Assembly: GCA_020027475.1 (NCBI GenBank)
Contig: JAHRAZ010000116.1
Coordinates: 1-36,862 of the forward strand
Source: Microthrixaceae bacterium
Lineage (GTDB): Bacteria; Actinomycetota; Acidimicrobiia; Acidimicrobiales; Microtrichaceae
Direction: 5' to 3'
Length of the DNA: 36,862 nucleotides
Part shown: positions 23,385 to 31,448 of the stretch, piece after piece
How positions within the stretch are numbered: the stretch's first letter is position 1
Layout: every line of letters starts with the position of its first letter
The notes under the pieces: generated by a model
The model's input: only the letters and a program-made list of their open reading frames with translations
Told to the model about the DNA's origin: nothing
Databases searched by the model: none
Made by a program: the position numbers and the translations under genes

Positions 23385-23762
23385 GTGACTGACAACTCAG
23401 GTTCGAGGAGCTTCTTCAGCCCCGAGGAACCAGACAAAGGGCCCACCGAGCAGGTACGCGAGCTGGGAGATCTCGTCGTCTCATACGCGAAGCAGGAGAC
23501 CGTCGATCCGCTCAAGACTGTCGGGGCCAACCTCGGATACGGAATAGCGGGCGCAATCCTGATCGGCGTTGGCTGGATCTTCGCCCTATTGGCCTTGTTA
23601 CGCGCGCTGCAGACGATCGACACCTTCAACGATCCCTCGATTCTTGACGGTGGCCGATGGAGCTGGGCGCCATATGTGGTGGTCACACTCGCGGGCGTTG
23701 CGATTGTCGGCGTGTACGCATGGATGGTCCAGAAGAGACTCAACGAAGGAACCGACAAGTGA
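23385..23762 (+). CDS. Small membrane protein, holin-like (Phage_holin_3_6 type)
   Basis: A 125-residue protein with two transmembrane segments (about residues 52-73 and 94-114) and an acidic, polar N-terminal part that contains the helix TEQVRELGDLVVSYAKQETVDPLK. The layout fits the actinobacterial holin-superfamily III proteins, which are normal chromosomal membrane proteins in spite of the name. GTG 23385 has AGGAG 6 nt upstream, so I reject the in-frame start at 23325. Its stop overlaps the next gene (GTGA). It is the first of three coupled envelope-type genes; nothing else here suggests a prophage. Confidence 0.7.
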   Translation: MTDNSGSRSFFSPEEPDKGPTEQVRELGDLVVSYAKQETVDPLKTVGANLGYGIAGAILIGVGWIFALLALLRALQTIDTFNDPSILDGGRWSWAPYVVVTLAGVAIVGVYAWMVQKRLNEGTDK

Positions 23763-23974
23763 GCACCGTGAATGACCAGAAGATCAGCCGGGATGACATC
23801 AAGTCGAAACTCACCGATATTCAAGGTGAAGCAACCAAGACGGTCGAATCCGCCAAGAACCAGCTCGTTGCGGCGGCTGCCCTCGGAGCCATCCTCATGC
23901 TGATCATGATGTTCCTGCTCGGTAGGCGCAGCGGCAAACGATCATCCGCCGTGATTGAGGTTCGACGCGGCTGA
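23759..23974 (+). CDS. Small single-span membrane protein, DUF3618/DUF883-like
   Basis: A 71-residue protein with an N-terminal charged helix (DDIKSKLTDIQGEATKTVESAK), one transmembrane segment (about residues 38-56) and a short basic tail (RRSGKRSS). This helix-then-anchor plan is like DUF3618 and DUF883 proteins, and DUF3618-type genes often sit beside holin-like genes in actinobacteria. GTG 23759 overlaps the previous stop; GTG 23768 is a possible alternative. Its stop overlaps the ATG of the next gene. Function unknown. Confidence 0.65.
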   Translation: MSTVNDQKISRDDIKSKLTDIQGEATKTVESAKNQLVAAAALGAILMLIMMFLLGRRSGKRSSAVIEVRRG

Positions 23975-24522
23975 TGCTGGAGAACCTGCGGTCCGCGATC
24001 ATGCGGGCACTCTTTGGCGCCGGCGTCGGTTCCGAGATAGCCAATCGGGGAATCAACTGGCTTTCATCGCAGACCCGCGAGGCGATTGCCCGAGATCCCC
24101 AACCGGTCACCCAGGCTCGGCTCGAACCGGGGGAGACCTACACGGTGATTGCCCGTCCAAAACCGACTCGCACCGAACGCAAGCTGGCCAATCGCCAAGC
24201 TGGATTGGCGGGGGCCGAAAAGAAGCTCAGCCGGCCAACCACCAAGCAGAAGCGGTCCGCACGGAAACTTCAGAAGTTGCAACGCCGCATGCAACGTACG
24301 CGACGGGGATCGAGGAAGTACCGTCGACTTGCCGCGCGGGAGGCCAGGGCTGGAGCTCGATTCGACAGGCTCATGGCCCCGGGAAGGAAGCTTCGGTTCG
24401 TACGGCGCGAACTCGGCGCCACAGAGACCGAACTCGATCTCCTGCGGTCGCAGAGCTTTCGACGTGCCCGGCGAAATCTCCTCGGCAGCAGCACCCGGAC
24501 CGAAACCACGGTCTACAGCTGA
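23974..24522 (+). CDS. Strongly basic protein of unknown function
   Basis: A 182-residue protein very rich in Arg and Lys (for example KKLSRPTTKQKRSARKLQKL and RRMQRTRRGSRKYRRLAARE). It has no clear transmembrane segment; the middle is probably a long helix or coiled coil. I recognise no family. ATG 23974 overlaps the stop of the small membrane protein gene, so the three genes from 23385 form a coupled unit. The charge could suit binding to RNA, DNA or the inner face of the membrane, as seems possible for a partner of a DUF883-like anchor. Confidence 0.6.
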   Translation: MLENLRSAIMRALFGAGVGSEIANRGINWLSSQTREAIARDPQPVTQARLEPGETYTVIARPKPTRTERKLANRQAGLAGAEKKLSRPTTKQKRSARKLQKLQRRMQRTRRGSRKYRRLAAREARAGARFDRLMAPGRKLRFVRRELGATETELDLLRSQSFRRARRNLLGSSTRTETTVYS

Positions 24523-24616
24523 CACACTGAGGAGGTTCTGAGCACATCGGCCCGGAACCCGGAACCACTGCTCGGCGCGGTAGGGACTCGGCCCGCCGTG
24601 CTCACTGGAGGCAACC

Positions 24617-25390
24617 GTGAATGCAATGCTCGAAGAAGGCGACCTGGTACAGCTGCTCGACAACAAAAGCAGGCGCTACCAGGGCACCCTCACGGCCGGA
24701 AAGGAGTTCCACTTCCACTCCGGAATCATCGCTCACGATTCGTTGATCGGCCTGCCGGAAGGATCGAGTATCCGATCGACGAAGAATCAGGTATTCACGA
24801 TCATCCGACCAACACTGGCGGAGTTCGTACTCAAGATGCCCCGGGGCGCTCAAGTGATCTACCCGAAGGATCTCGGCCCGATCCTGATGTTGGCCGACAT
24901 TGGTCCCGACATGGTCATTCTCGAGAGCGGTGTTGGTTCGGGCGCCCTGTCGATGGCCATGCTGCGTACCGGTGCCACGATCATCGGATACGAACTCCGG
25001 GAGGATTTCGCGAATCGCGCCACATCCAACGTGGAGCGCTTTCTCGGGCCGGAAGCGCTGAGTCGCTACCGCGTCGAGGTTCGTGACTGTTATGAGGGCA
25101 TTTCTGAACGAGACGTGGATCGGGTGGTTCTCGACATTCCCGAGCCATGGCAGGTGGTACCGCACGCCGAGGTGGCCCTCCGCCCCGGAGGACTCCTCCT
25201 GGCCTACACACCAAGTGTGATGCAGGTGAGTCGCCTCCGGGAAGCCCTGAGCAAAGGAGGATTCTTCGCTCAGGAATCGATGGAGGTCCTCAACCGTGGA
25301 TGGTACGTGGAAGGCCAGGCTGTCCGACCGGATCACCGCATGGTCGGCCACACCGGGTTTCTCACCCACGCGCGCCGCAAGGCCGACTGA
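24617..25390 (+). CDS. trmI: tRNA (adenine58-N1)-methyltransferase TrmI
   Basis: TrmI methylates N1 of A58 in the T-loop of tRNA with S-adenosylmethionine. The N-terminal beta domain carries EFHFHSGIIAHDSLIG, then the class I methyltransferase motif I ILESGVGSGALSMAM and motif IV region VDRVVLDIPEPWQVV. The length of 257 residues is typical. GTG 24617 has GGAGG 5 nt upstream. In Mycobacterium tuberculosis the homologue (Rv2118c) also lies just before the proteasome genes, so the location is a conserved one. Confidence 0.94.
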   Translation: MNAMLEEGDLVQLLDNKSRRYQGTLTAGKEFHFHSGIIAHDSLIGLPEGSSIRSTKNQVFTIIRPTLAEFVLKMPRGAQVIYPKDLGPILMLADIGPDMVILESGVGSGALSMAMLRTGATIIGYELREDFANRATSNVERFLGPEALSRYRVEVRDCYEGISERDVDRVVLDIPEPWQVVPHAEVALRPGGLLLAYTPSVMQVSRLREALSKGGFFAQESMEVLNRGWYVEGQAVRPDHRMVGHTGFLTHARRKAD

Positions 25391-25411
25391 CCCCTTGGCT
25401 TTGGCGTAGAA

Positions 25412-26572
25412 ATGAACGTACTTGATCTGCTCCTCATGGCACTGATCCTGATGGCCGCCGTGGGCGGTTGGAGGATGGGCCTGATCACCCGTGCCCTCGG
25501 CTGGGTCGGGGCACTCCTGGGATTGGCAATTGCGGTCAGTACAGTTCCTTCCGTACTTCGCTGGATGGAAGCGCCGAGTGACACGGTTGTGGTTCTCGTG
25601 AGCGCTGCGGGATTCATCCTTCTTGCCACACTCGGTCAGACAGTTGGCGTGGCGATCGGGTCCAGGCTGCGTCCTGCAGATCGGGAAGGCGTGATCCGCC
25701 GCGTGGACTCCGCTGGTGGTTCGCTGCTTGGGATCATGGGGATTGTGGTGTTGGTCTGGCTGCTCGTGCCGTTGATGGCAACCACGAACGGATGGATTGC
25801 CTCGGTAACCCGGAACTCGGCCATCGCCACGTCGATATCGGATCATTTCCCTGATCCTCCTGAGCAAATCTCGACCATCGAGAAGACTCTGGTGGGTGGA
25901 CACCTTCCGGAATTGTTCGCGGGCCTGGTGCCTGCTCCGGAGTTGGATGCGCCCCCAGATGGCTCACCGGTGGCTGCAGCGACTCTCGATGGCGCGGTGC
26001 CGAGCGTCGCAAGGCTTCAGGGCAGAGCGTGCGGACTGATTCAATCAGGATCCAGTTTCTCGGTCGGCGAAGGGCTCTGGGTAACCAACGCTCATGTGGT
26101 CGCCGGAGTCGAGAGCGTGGAGTTGACCGCTGCTGACGGCCAGGCCGTGGGCGGCGGCCAGGTTGTGGCCTTCGACTCCGACCAGGATCTTGCGCTTGTG
26201 CGCAGTGACCTGAGGCGGCCACCGCTGGCACTGGGTGAGCCTGCACTGAATCAGGGCGGTCTGGTGCTCGGGTTCCCGGGTGGTGGTCAGTTCGAACCAT
26301 CGCCGTTCACCCTTGGGCGCCGGCTGAGCGCGACTGGCTACGACATCTACGACCAGAATCTCGTCCTCAGGGAACTGGTCGTACTCGCAGCGGACCTGGA
26401 ACCCGGTGATTCGGGAAGCGCACTGCTCAACGGCGACGGTGAGGTGATAGGAATCGCGGTTGCAACCGCACCTGACCGCGCGGGGGTGGCCTACGGGCTG
26501 AACACCAGTGGAATTACTGATCTCATCGCCGCGAACCTGAAGCCTGTGAGTACGGGGGAGTGCCTGCGGTGA
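25412..26572 (+). CDS. marP: MarP-like membrane serine protease (CvpA-trypsin fusion)
   Basis: A 386-residue protein with an N-terminal CvpA-like membrane domain (four hydrophobic segments within residues 1-125) and a periplasmic trypsin-like domain. The catalytic triad is visible: His228 in TNAHVVAG, Asp259 in DQDLALVR and Ser334 in PGDSGSAL. Cys207 and Cys384 sit where the disulfide of M. tuberculosis MarP (Rv3671c) lies. MarP processes the peptidoglycan hydrolase RipA and is needed for acid and oxidative stress resistance in mycobacteria. ATG 25412 follows trmI by 21 nt; no clear Shine-Dalgarno sequence is seen. The stop faces the convergent ferredoxin gene across two small hairpins. Confidence 0.88.
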   Translation: MNVLDLLLMALILMAAVGGWRMGLITRALGWVGALLGLAIAVSTVPSVLRWMEAPSDTVVVLVSAAGFILLATLGQTVGVAIGSRLRPADREGVIRRVDSAGGSLLGIMGIVVLVWLLVPLMATTNGWIASVTRNSAIATSISDHFPDPPEQISTIEKTLVGGHLPELFAGLVPAPELDAPPDGSPVAAATLDGAVPSVARLQGRACGLIQSGSSFSVGEGLWVTNAHVVAGVESVELTAADGQAVGGGQVVAFDSDQDLALVRSDLRRPPLALGEPALNQGGLVLGFPGGGQFEPSPFTLGRRLSATGYDIYDQNLVLRELVVLAADLEPGDSGSALLNGDGEVIGIAVATAPDRAGVAYGLNTSGITDLIAANLKPVSTGECLR

Positions 26573-26603
26573 ATCGGAGTTCAACCACGCAGGTAGGGAT
26601 CAC

Positions 26604-26636
26604 CCGGGTCATGGCCCGGAGCTGACTTACTCAGCT
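26604..26636. terminator. Two adjacent hairpins between convergent genes
   Basis: CCGGG (26604-26608) and CCCGG (26615-26619) form one short stem. AGCTGA (26620-26625) and TCAGCT (26631-26636) form a second, overlapping the ferredoxin stop. They lie between the convergent marP and ferredoxin genes. Neither has a U-tract; a two-way terminator role is inferred. Confidence 0.4.
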
Positions 26637-26869
26637 TCGATGTAGATGCACTCGCCAGGGCACTCTTCGGCGGATTCGATTACGCCTTCAAGCTCACCGT
26701 CGGGAATCACTGCGAGTCCCTCTGCTCCCGCTGGGTCACTCAAAATCTTGTCACCCTCCTTGACGTACGCCAAGCCGTCGTCGAGAAGTGCAAACACTGC
26801 GGGAGAGATCTCCTCGCACAAGCCGTCGCCGGTGCACAGGTCCTGATCGATCCAGACCTTCATTGCCAT
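26627..26869 (-). CDS. Small ferredoxin
   Basis: An 80-residue ferredoxin of the actinobacterial 3Fe-4S/4Fe-4S type. Cys12 and Cys18 (CTGDGLC) and the CP motif at Cys70-Pro71 are the usual ligands; an extra Cys74 follows (CPGEC). A 20-residue insertion-like region precedes the last motif. Such ferredoxins pass electrons to cytochromes P450 or other redox enzymes. ATG 26869 has AAAGG 8 nt upstream, and TACAAT at 26910-26905 is a good -10 box. It is divergent from arc; no P450 gene is present. The position beside the proteasome locus may be conserved in relatives, which I cannot verify here. Confidence 0.88.
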   Translation of the reverse strand: MAMKVWIDQDLCTGDGLCEEISPAVFALLDDGLAYVKEGDKILSDPAGAEGLAVIPDGELEGVIESAEECPGECIYIEAE

Positions 26870-26904
26870 TGTGGTGACCTTTCCGCGAATTGCCGGGGAA
26901 GGTC

Positions 26905-26910
26905 ATTGTA
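26905..26910 (-). promoter_or_regulatory. -10 box of the ferredoxin gene
   Basis: TACAAT on the minus strand, 35 nt before ATG 26869, gives a leader of roughly 28 nt with a Shine-Dalgarno site. A TTGAAA lies 14 nt upstream, closer than usual for a -35 box. The gap to arc (26911-27052) shows no clear arc promoter. Confidence 0.5.
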
Positions 26911-27052
26911 GGCACAAAACCCTATTTCAACGGTAGCCACCGGCATATCTCGACGGGATCGAATCCGACGATGAGAAGGTTGTTTCGCCATTGCCGTCCC
27001 AACCCGGCGGATTGGCGCTAGAACACTTGGAGACACCTCACGGAGGTTTTCA

Positions 27053-28804
27053 GTGGCAAATGGGGAAACGCCAGATCCTGAACAGGACGATTCCCACCTG
27101 AGAGATCAGGTGGCAGGCCTCGAGGATGAGATCGCGTCCCTGGTCCGCCGACTCCAGGACGCACCCAAACGGGTCCGCACCCTGGAAGAACGACTTCTTG
27201 AAACCAAGGGTCAGCTGGCGCAGGCCGTGAGCCAGAACGAAAAGCTCTCCTACACCCTCACCGAATCCAGGGATCACATACAGGCTCTGCGCTCCGAAGT
27301 GGAGAAGCTCACTCAGCCACCGTCGGCGTACGCCACGTTGCTCGGGTTCAACACCGACGGAACCGTCGACGTGCAAGCTGCGGGCCGCAAGATGCGGGTG
27401 GAGGTATCGCCCGGGCTGAATCTGAATGACCTCGCCAAGGGTGCCGAAGTTGTTCTCAATGACGCCTACAACGTGATCATGAGCCGAGGCCCCGACGGCT
27501 CCGGGGAAGTCGCAACGTTCAAGGAGCGCCTGGAGGACGGACAGCGCGCGCTGGTGGTCGGACGCGCTGATGAGGAACGTGTCGTGGAGATCGCGGATTC
27601 CCTGACCGGTGTGCCCCTGCGAGCCGGTGACACGGTTCTGATGGATTCACGCTCCGGGCTTCTCACCGAAAAGCTCCCCCGGCCCGAAGTCGAAGAACTG
27701 GTTCTGGAAGAGGTTCCCGACATTGCCTATTCCGACATCGGCGGTCTGGACGATCAGATCGAGATGATCACCGACGCAGTCGAGTTGCCATTTGTTCATC
27801 AGGATCTCTTCGCTGACTACTCCCTTCCCGCACCGAAGGGCATCCTCCTCTACGGCCCTCCGGGCTGCGGAAAGACCCTTATTGCCAAAGCGGTGGCCAA
27901 CAGCCTTGCCCGCAAGGTCACAGAGGTGACGGGTCACGAGGCCCGGAGCTATTTCCTCAACATCAAGGGCCCGGAGTTGCTGAACAAGTACGTGGGTGAA
28001 ACCGAGCGACACATCCGTCTCGTGTTCCAGAGAGCCCGCGAGAAAGCAGAGAATGGCACTCCGGTGATCGTGTTCTTCGATGAGATGGAATCGCTGTTCC
28101 GCACCAGGGGCACCGGCATCTCATCAGACATGGAAGCCACCATCGTCCCCCAGCTCCTCGCTGAGATCGATGGAGTGGAGACGCTGCGAAACGTGATCGT
28201 GATCGGTGCCTCCAACCGTGAGGATCTGATCGACCCGGCCATTCTGAGGCCGGGTCGACTCGATGTGAAAATCAAGATCAGCCGACCCGATGTGGAGGCT
28301 GCTGCAAAGATCTTCTCGCAGTACCTGACGGTCGATCTTCCCCTGGATGCCTCGGAGATCGACTCGCTGGGCGGAGGCGACCCAAACAAGGCCGTGAGCG
28401 CCATGATCGAGGCGACCGTGGAGGAAATGTACCGCGACGACGAAGCGAATCAGTTCCTCGAAGTGACCTATCAAAACGGCGACAAGGAGATCATGTACTT
28501 CAAGGACTTCTCTTCCGGAGCGATGATCGAGAACATTGTCAGGCGTTCCAAGAAGCTGGCGATCAAGCGGGAACTCACTGGAGCCGGCAGAGGCCTCAAG
28601 GTCCAGGATCTCCTGGATTCGATCCATCAGGAATACAAGGAACACGAGGACCTGCCGAACACCACCAATCCGGACGACTGGGCGAAGATCTCGGGCAAGA
28701 AGGGCGAACGAATCGTTTTCGTTCGCACCCTGGTGCACTCTGCACCCGATGATCCGGTCGGTGGTCGCTCCATCGAACGGGTCGCAACCGGACAATACCT
28801 CTGA
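27053..28804 (+). CDS. arc: Proteasomal AAA+ ATPase ARC/Mpa
   Basis: ARC (Mpa in mycobacteria) forms the hexameric ring that binds Pup, unfolds pupylated substrates and passes them to the 20S core. Visible parts: an N-terminal coiled coil (about residues 15-88) that binds Pup, two OB folds (about 90-210), Walker A GPPGCGKT at 268-275, Walker B VIVFFDE at 338-344, and sensor and Arg-finger region GASNRED to RPGRLD. The C terminus ends GQYL, carrying the HbYX-like QYL tail that docks into the core. The length of 583 residues is typical. GTG 27053 has GGAGG 6 nt upstream. It opens the proteasome locus; dop follows after 7 nt. Confidence 0.97.
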   Translation: MANGETPDPEQDDSHLRDQVAGLEDEIASLVRRLQDAPKRVRTLEERLLETKGQLAQAVSQNEKLSYTLTESRDHIQALRSEVEKLTQPPSAYATLLGFNTDGTVDVQAAGRKMRVEVSPGLNLNDLAKGAEVVLNDAYNVIMSRGPDGSGEVATFKERLEDGQRALVVGRADEERVVEIADSLTGVPLRAGDTVLMDSRSGLLTEKLPRPEVEELVLEEVPDIAYSDIGGLDDQIEMITDAVELPFVHQDLFADYSLPAPKGILLYGPPGCGKTLIAKAVANSLARKVTEVTGHEARSYFLNIKGPELLNKYVGETERHIRLVFQRAREKAENGTPVIVFFDEMESLFRTRGTGISSDMEATIVPQLLAEIDGVETLRNVIVIGASNREDLIDPAILRPGRLDVKIKISRPDVEAAAKIFSQYLTVDLPLDASEIDSLGGGDPNKAVSAMIEATVEEMYRDDEANQFLEVTYQNGDKEIMYFKDFSSGAMIENIVRRSKKLAIKRELTGAGRGLKVQDLLDSIHQEYKEHEDLPNTTNPDDWAKISGKKGERIVFVRTLVHSAPDDPVGGRSIERVATGQYL

Positions 28805-28811
28805 ACCGCGC

Positions 28812-30320
28812 ATGGCCATTTCCAAGATCCTTGGCATCGAGACCGAGTACGGCATCGTGGTGCGCGGAGACAACGATTCCAACCCGATGTCGGCTTCTTC
28901 GATGCTGATCAACTCCTACATCAGCTCCCTCAAGGCCAAAAGCGGCGACGCTGCCCGGGTTCCCTGGGATTTCAAGGATGAGATGCCCGGCAACGATGCC
29001 CGGGAAGAGGCCCTGCGACTGTCAGTTGCTCCTGAGGTGGAGACTCACCTGGTCAACACGGTATTGACGAACGGCGCCCGGTACTACGTGGATCACGCCC
29101 ATCCCGAGTACTCCGCACCTGAGTGTGCCGACGCCGCCGAGGCGACCCTGCACGATCGCGCAGGTGAACGGATCCTTCGCGAGTCGATGGCTGCTGCATC
29201 GCAGGTATTGCCTCCCGGCGAGGAAATCGTGGTTTACAAGAACAACTCGGACGGCAAGGGCAACAGCTACGGCTGTCACGAGAACTACTTGATGAGTCGT
29301 TCACTTCCCTTCGACCAGATCGTTGCCCACATCACGGCACACATGGTCACTCGTCAACTGTTCACGGGTTCCGGCAAGGTTGGTTCCGAGGTGCCCGGTG
29401 GTCGCACTGATTCCACACCGTTCCAGATCACCCAGCGGGCTGACTTCTTCGAGGAGGAGGTCGGCCTGGAGACCACCCTGAAACGTCCGATAATCAACAC
29501 CCGCGACGAACCCCATGCGGATTCTGCCAAGTACCGCCGACTCCATGTGATTGCCGGTGACGCCAACATGAGCGAGGTCGCAACTTTCTTGAAGTTGGGC
29601 ACCACAGCGGTCTTGCTGGCAATGGTGGAGGACTCTTCGGCGGGCGCACCGATGCGACTGGACGATCCGGTGCCGGCAATGCACGCCGTTTCAATGGACC
29701 TGGGCCTCGGTTTGCCGCTGCGAATGCGCGACGGAAGCACCATGACGGCGCTGGAGATCCAATGGGAATTCCTGTCCCGCGCCAATACCTGGGCAGATTC
29801 CGAGGGCCTGGATGCTGTGGGTGGGGATGAGGTGGGGAACCGGATCCTCAGTCTCTGGGAACAGGTGTTGACAGGCCTGGATTCCGATGTGCTCGGCCTC
29901 GCACATCAACTCGACTGGGTTGCCAAGTACCGGCTGTTCGACGGATACCGCCGCCGACATGACCTGGAATGGACTGATGCCCGGATCCGGGCGATGGATC
30001 TGCAGTATCACGACCTACGAGCCGGCTCCGGGCTGGCGGAGCGACTCGGTCTGGAGCGAATCACCACTGACGAAGCCGTGATCCGGGCCACCAGGGAACC
30101 ACCTCCGGACACTCGCGCCTACTTCAGGGGACGATGCCTGGAACGGTTCGGTGATGAGGTGGTCGCCGCCAACTGGGACTCGATCGTGTTCGATGTCGGA
30201 GGTCCCAAACTTCAGAGGGTCCCCATGATGGAGCCCACCAGGGGCACGCGTGACCATGTCGGAGCGCTGATTGACAAGGCGAATTCCGCCGCTGATCTTC
30301 TGGCCTCGATCGGGCATTGA
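28812..30320 (+). CDS. dop: Depupylase/Pup deamidase Dop
   Basis: Dop hydrolyses the isopeptide bond between Pup and substrate lysine and, where Pup ends in Gln, deamidates it. The fold is glutamine-synthetase-like. Features are GIETEYGI at the N terminus, the Dop-loop region (about 45-70, with VPWDFKDEMPGNDAREE), the catalytic Asp94 in [24 protein letters not shown], and the Dop-type C terminus DTRAYFRGRCLERFG. The 502 residues are normal. ATG 28812 is chosen because family homology begins there; earlier in-frame codons lie in arc. There is no Shine-Dalgarno sequence, suggesting coupling to arc. It differs clearly from the PafA copy at 32232. Confidence 0.96.
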   Translation: MAISKILGIETEYGIVVRGDNDSNPMSASSMLINSYISSLKAKSGDAARVPWDFKDEMPGNDAREEALRLSVAPEVETHLVNTVLTNGARYYVDHAHPEYSAPECADAAEATLHDRAGERILRESMAAASQVLPPGEEIVVYKNNSDGKGNSYGCHENYLMSRSLPFDQIVAHITAHMVTRQLFTGSGKVGSEVPGGRTDSTPFQITQRADFFEEEVGLETTLKRPIINTRDEPHADSAKYRRLHVIAGDANMSEVATFLKLGTTAVLLAMVEDSSAGAPMRLDDPVPAMHAVSMDLGLGLPLRMRDGSTMTALEIQWEFLSRANTWADSEGLDAVGGDEVGNRILSLWEQVLTGLDSDVLGLAHQLDWVAKYRLFDGYRRRHDLEWTDARIRAMDLQYHDLRAGSGLAERLGLERITTDEAVIRATREPPPDTRAYFRGRCLERFGDEVVAANWDSIVFDVGGPKLQRVPMMEPTRGTRDHVGALIDKANSAADLLASIGH

Positions 30321-30399
30321 CAACTCTTCAACCCCAGCTCAGGGTACGTTTGATCCCACGGGCCACCCTGTGGCTCCGGACCAGTGATGTAGGTGAGCC

Positions 30400-30591
30400 A
30401 TGGCAGAGCGTGAACAGAAGAAGAAGTCGGCACCCCGACGCGGCAATCCGCTGGAACAAGAAGTCGATCCGTCGGCTTCCGGCGACAAGCTCAAGGCCGA
30501 GCTGGATGACCTGCTTGACGAGATCGATGACGTGCTCGAGACCAATGCAGAGGACTTCGTGAAGTCCTACATACAAAAGGGTGGGGAGTAA
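30400..30591 (+). CDS. pup: Prokaryotic ubiquitin-like protein Pup
   Basis: Pup is the 63-residue protein tag joined by PafA to lysines of target proteins. The conserved C-terminal half reads [13 protein letters not shown], then [15 protein letters not shown]. It ends in Gly-Gly-Glu, so the C-terminal Glu needed for ligation is encoded and deamidation is not required. The N-terminal half is variable and unusually basic ([11 protein letters not shown]). ATG 30400 is preceded by AGGTGAG. Near the 3' end an 8-bp inverted repeat (30551-30568) occurs in the coding sequence. The gene lies between dop (79 nt upstream) and prcB (32 nt downstream), the standard order. Confidence 0.97.
   Translation: MAEREQKKKSAPRRGNPLEQEVDPSASGDKLKAELDDLLDEIDDVLETNAEDFVKSYIQKGGE
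30551..30568. repeat. Perfect inverted repeat inside pup
   Basis: AGGACTTC (30551-30558) and GAAGTCCT (30561-30568) are exact 8-bp arms with a 2-nt centre, 21 nt before the pup stop codon. It could fold in the mRNA between pup and prcB and affect processing or relative expression, or be a chance result of the conserved coding sequence. Confidence 0.5.
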
Positions 30592-30610
30592 CCCCTACTT
30601 CGGCAGCCGG

Positions 30611-30616
30611 TAAGGT
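30611..30616 (+). promoter_or_regulatory. Leaderless -10 box of prcB
   Basis: TAAGGT is followed after 7 nt by GTG 30624. It implies that the core genes prcBA can be transcribed apart from pup. Confidence 0.55.
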
Positions 30617-30623
30617 TCACGCG

Positions 30624-31448
30624 GTGAACCAGTCCCATTTCCCTCCGGAGAACGATCCCGGCCCAGACTTCGCGGCGCTGGCCCGTCAGGCTGGATTGTG
30701 GCCGGAGATTCCAACCTCCCTGACCGGAGCCGAGGTGCCCCATGGCACCACCTGTGTAGCCGTCAGGCACTCCGAAGGTGTCGTGATGGCGGGCGACCGT
30801 CGCGCAACATCAGGCAATTTCATCAGCCACCGGTCAATCGAAAAAGTATTCCCGGCGGATCAGCACAGCGGCGTAGCCATCGCCGGAGCGGCTGGCCCGG
30901 CCCTTGAGCTCGTACGTCTCTTCCAGCTTCAGCTGGAGCACTACGAAAAGGTGGAAGGGTCGCCCGTCAGTCTTGAAGGCAAGGCCAACCAGCTTTCTCA
31001 GATGGTCAGAAACCACCTCCCGGCTGCGATGTCAGGCCTGGCTGTTGTTCCGCTCTTTGCCGGCTTCGACACCTCTCGGGGTCTCGGCCGCCTGTTCCAG
31101 TACGACATCACAGGCGGCCGCTACGAAGAACACGACTACGCCTCCGCCGGCTCCGGAAGCCTGCACGCCGGCACGGTGATCAAGCTCGGGTGGGCACCTC
31201 AGCTCGATATGGACGAAGCAATTGACCTCACACTCCGTTCGCTGCTCGAAGCTGCGGACGAGGACTCGGCCACTGGTGGCCCGGACATGTTACGGCGGAT
31301 ATTTCCCGTGGTTGCCAACATCGGCGAAGCCGGGTTCGAACGTGTCGCAGACGATGACCTCGAGCAGCGTTTCGTCACATTGTTCGACCAATTGGCCGCC
31401 ACGCGCGGGTGGGAACGAGACAGTTCCGCCGGGGGAACCAGCTCATGA
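30624..31448 (+). CDS. prcB: Proteasome beta subunit PrcB
   Basis: PrcB forms the catalytic rings of the 20S proteasome. The propeptide (residues 1-41) ends at HG, and the mature protein begins with the nucleophile Thr42 (TTCVAVRH). The acid and base region GDRRATSGNFIS and the following EKVF (Lys) are conserved, as is ASAGSGSLHAG near residue 175. The length is 274 residues. GTG 30624 is supported by TAAGGT 7 nt upstream. The last codons overlap the prcA start (ATGA), which couples the two subunits. Confidence 0.97.
   Translation: MNQSHFPPENDPGPDFAALARQAGLWPEIPTSLTGAEVPHGTTCVAVRHSEGVVMAGDRRATSGNFISHRSIEKVFPADQHSGVAIAGAAGPALELVRLFQLQLEHYEKVEGSPVSLEGKANQLSQMVRNHLPAAMSGLAVVPLFAGFDTSRGLGRLFQYDITGGRYEEHDYASAGSGSLHAGTVIKLGWAPQLDMDEAIDLTLRSLLEAADEDSATGGPDMLRRIFPVVANIGEAGFERVADDDLEQRFVTLFDQLAATRGWERDSSAGGTSS

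Noticed and set aside
23385-23762. Prophage suspected from the holin-like protein
   Set aside because: No other phage genes, integrase or attachment site nearby; such holin-like proteins are ordinary chromosomal genes in actinobacteria.
28536-28811. Longer dop reading frame starting inside arc
   Set aside because: The extra residues overlap arc in another frame; Dop homology begins exactly at ATG 28812.
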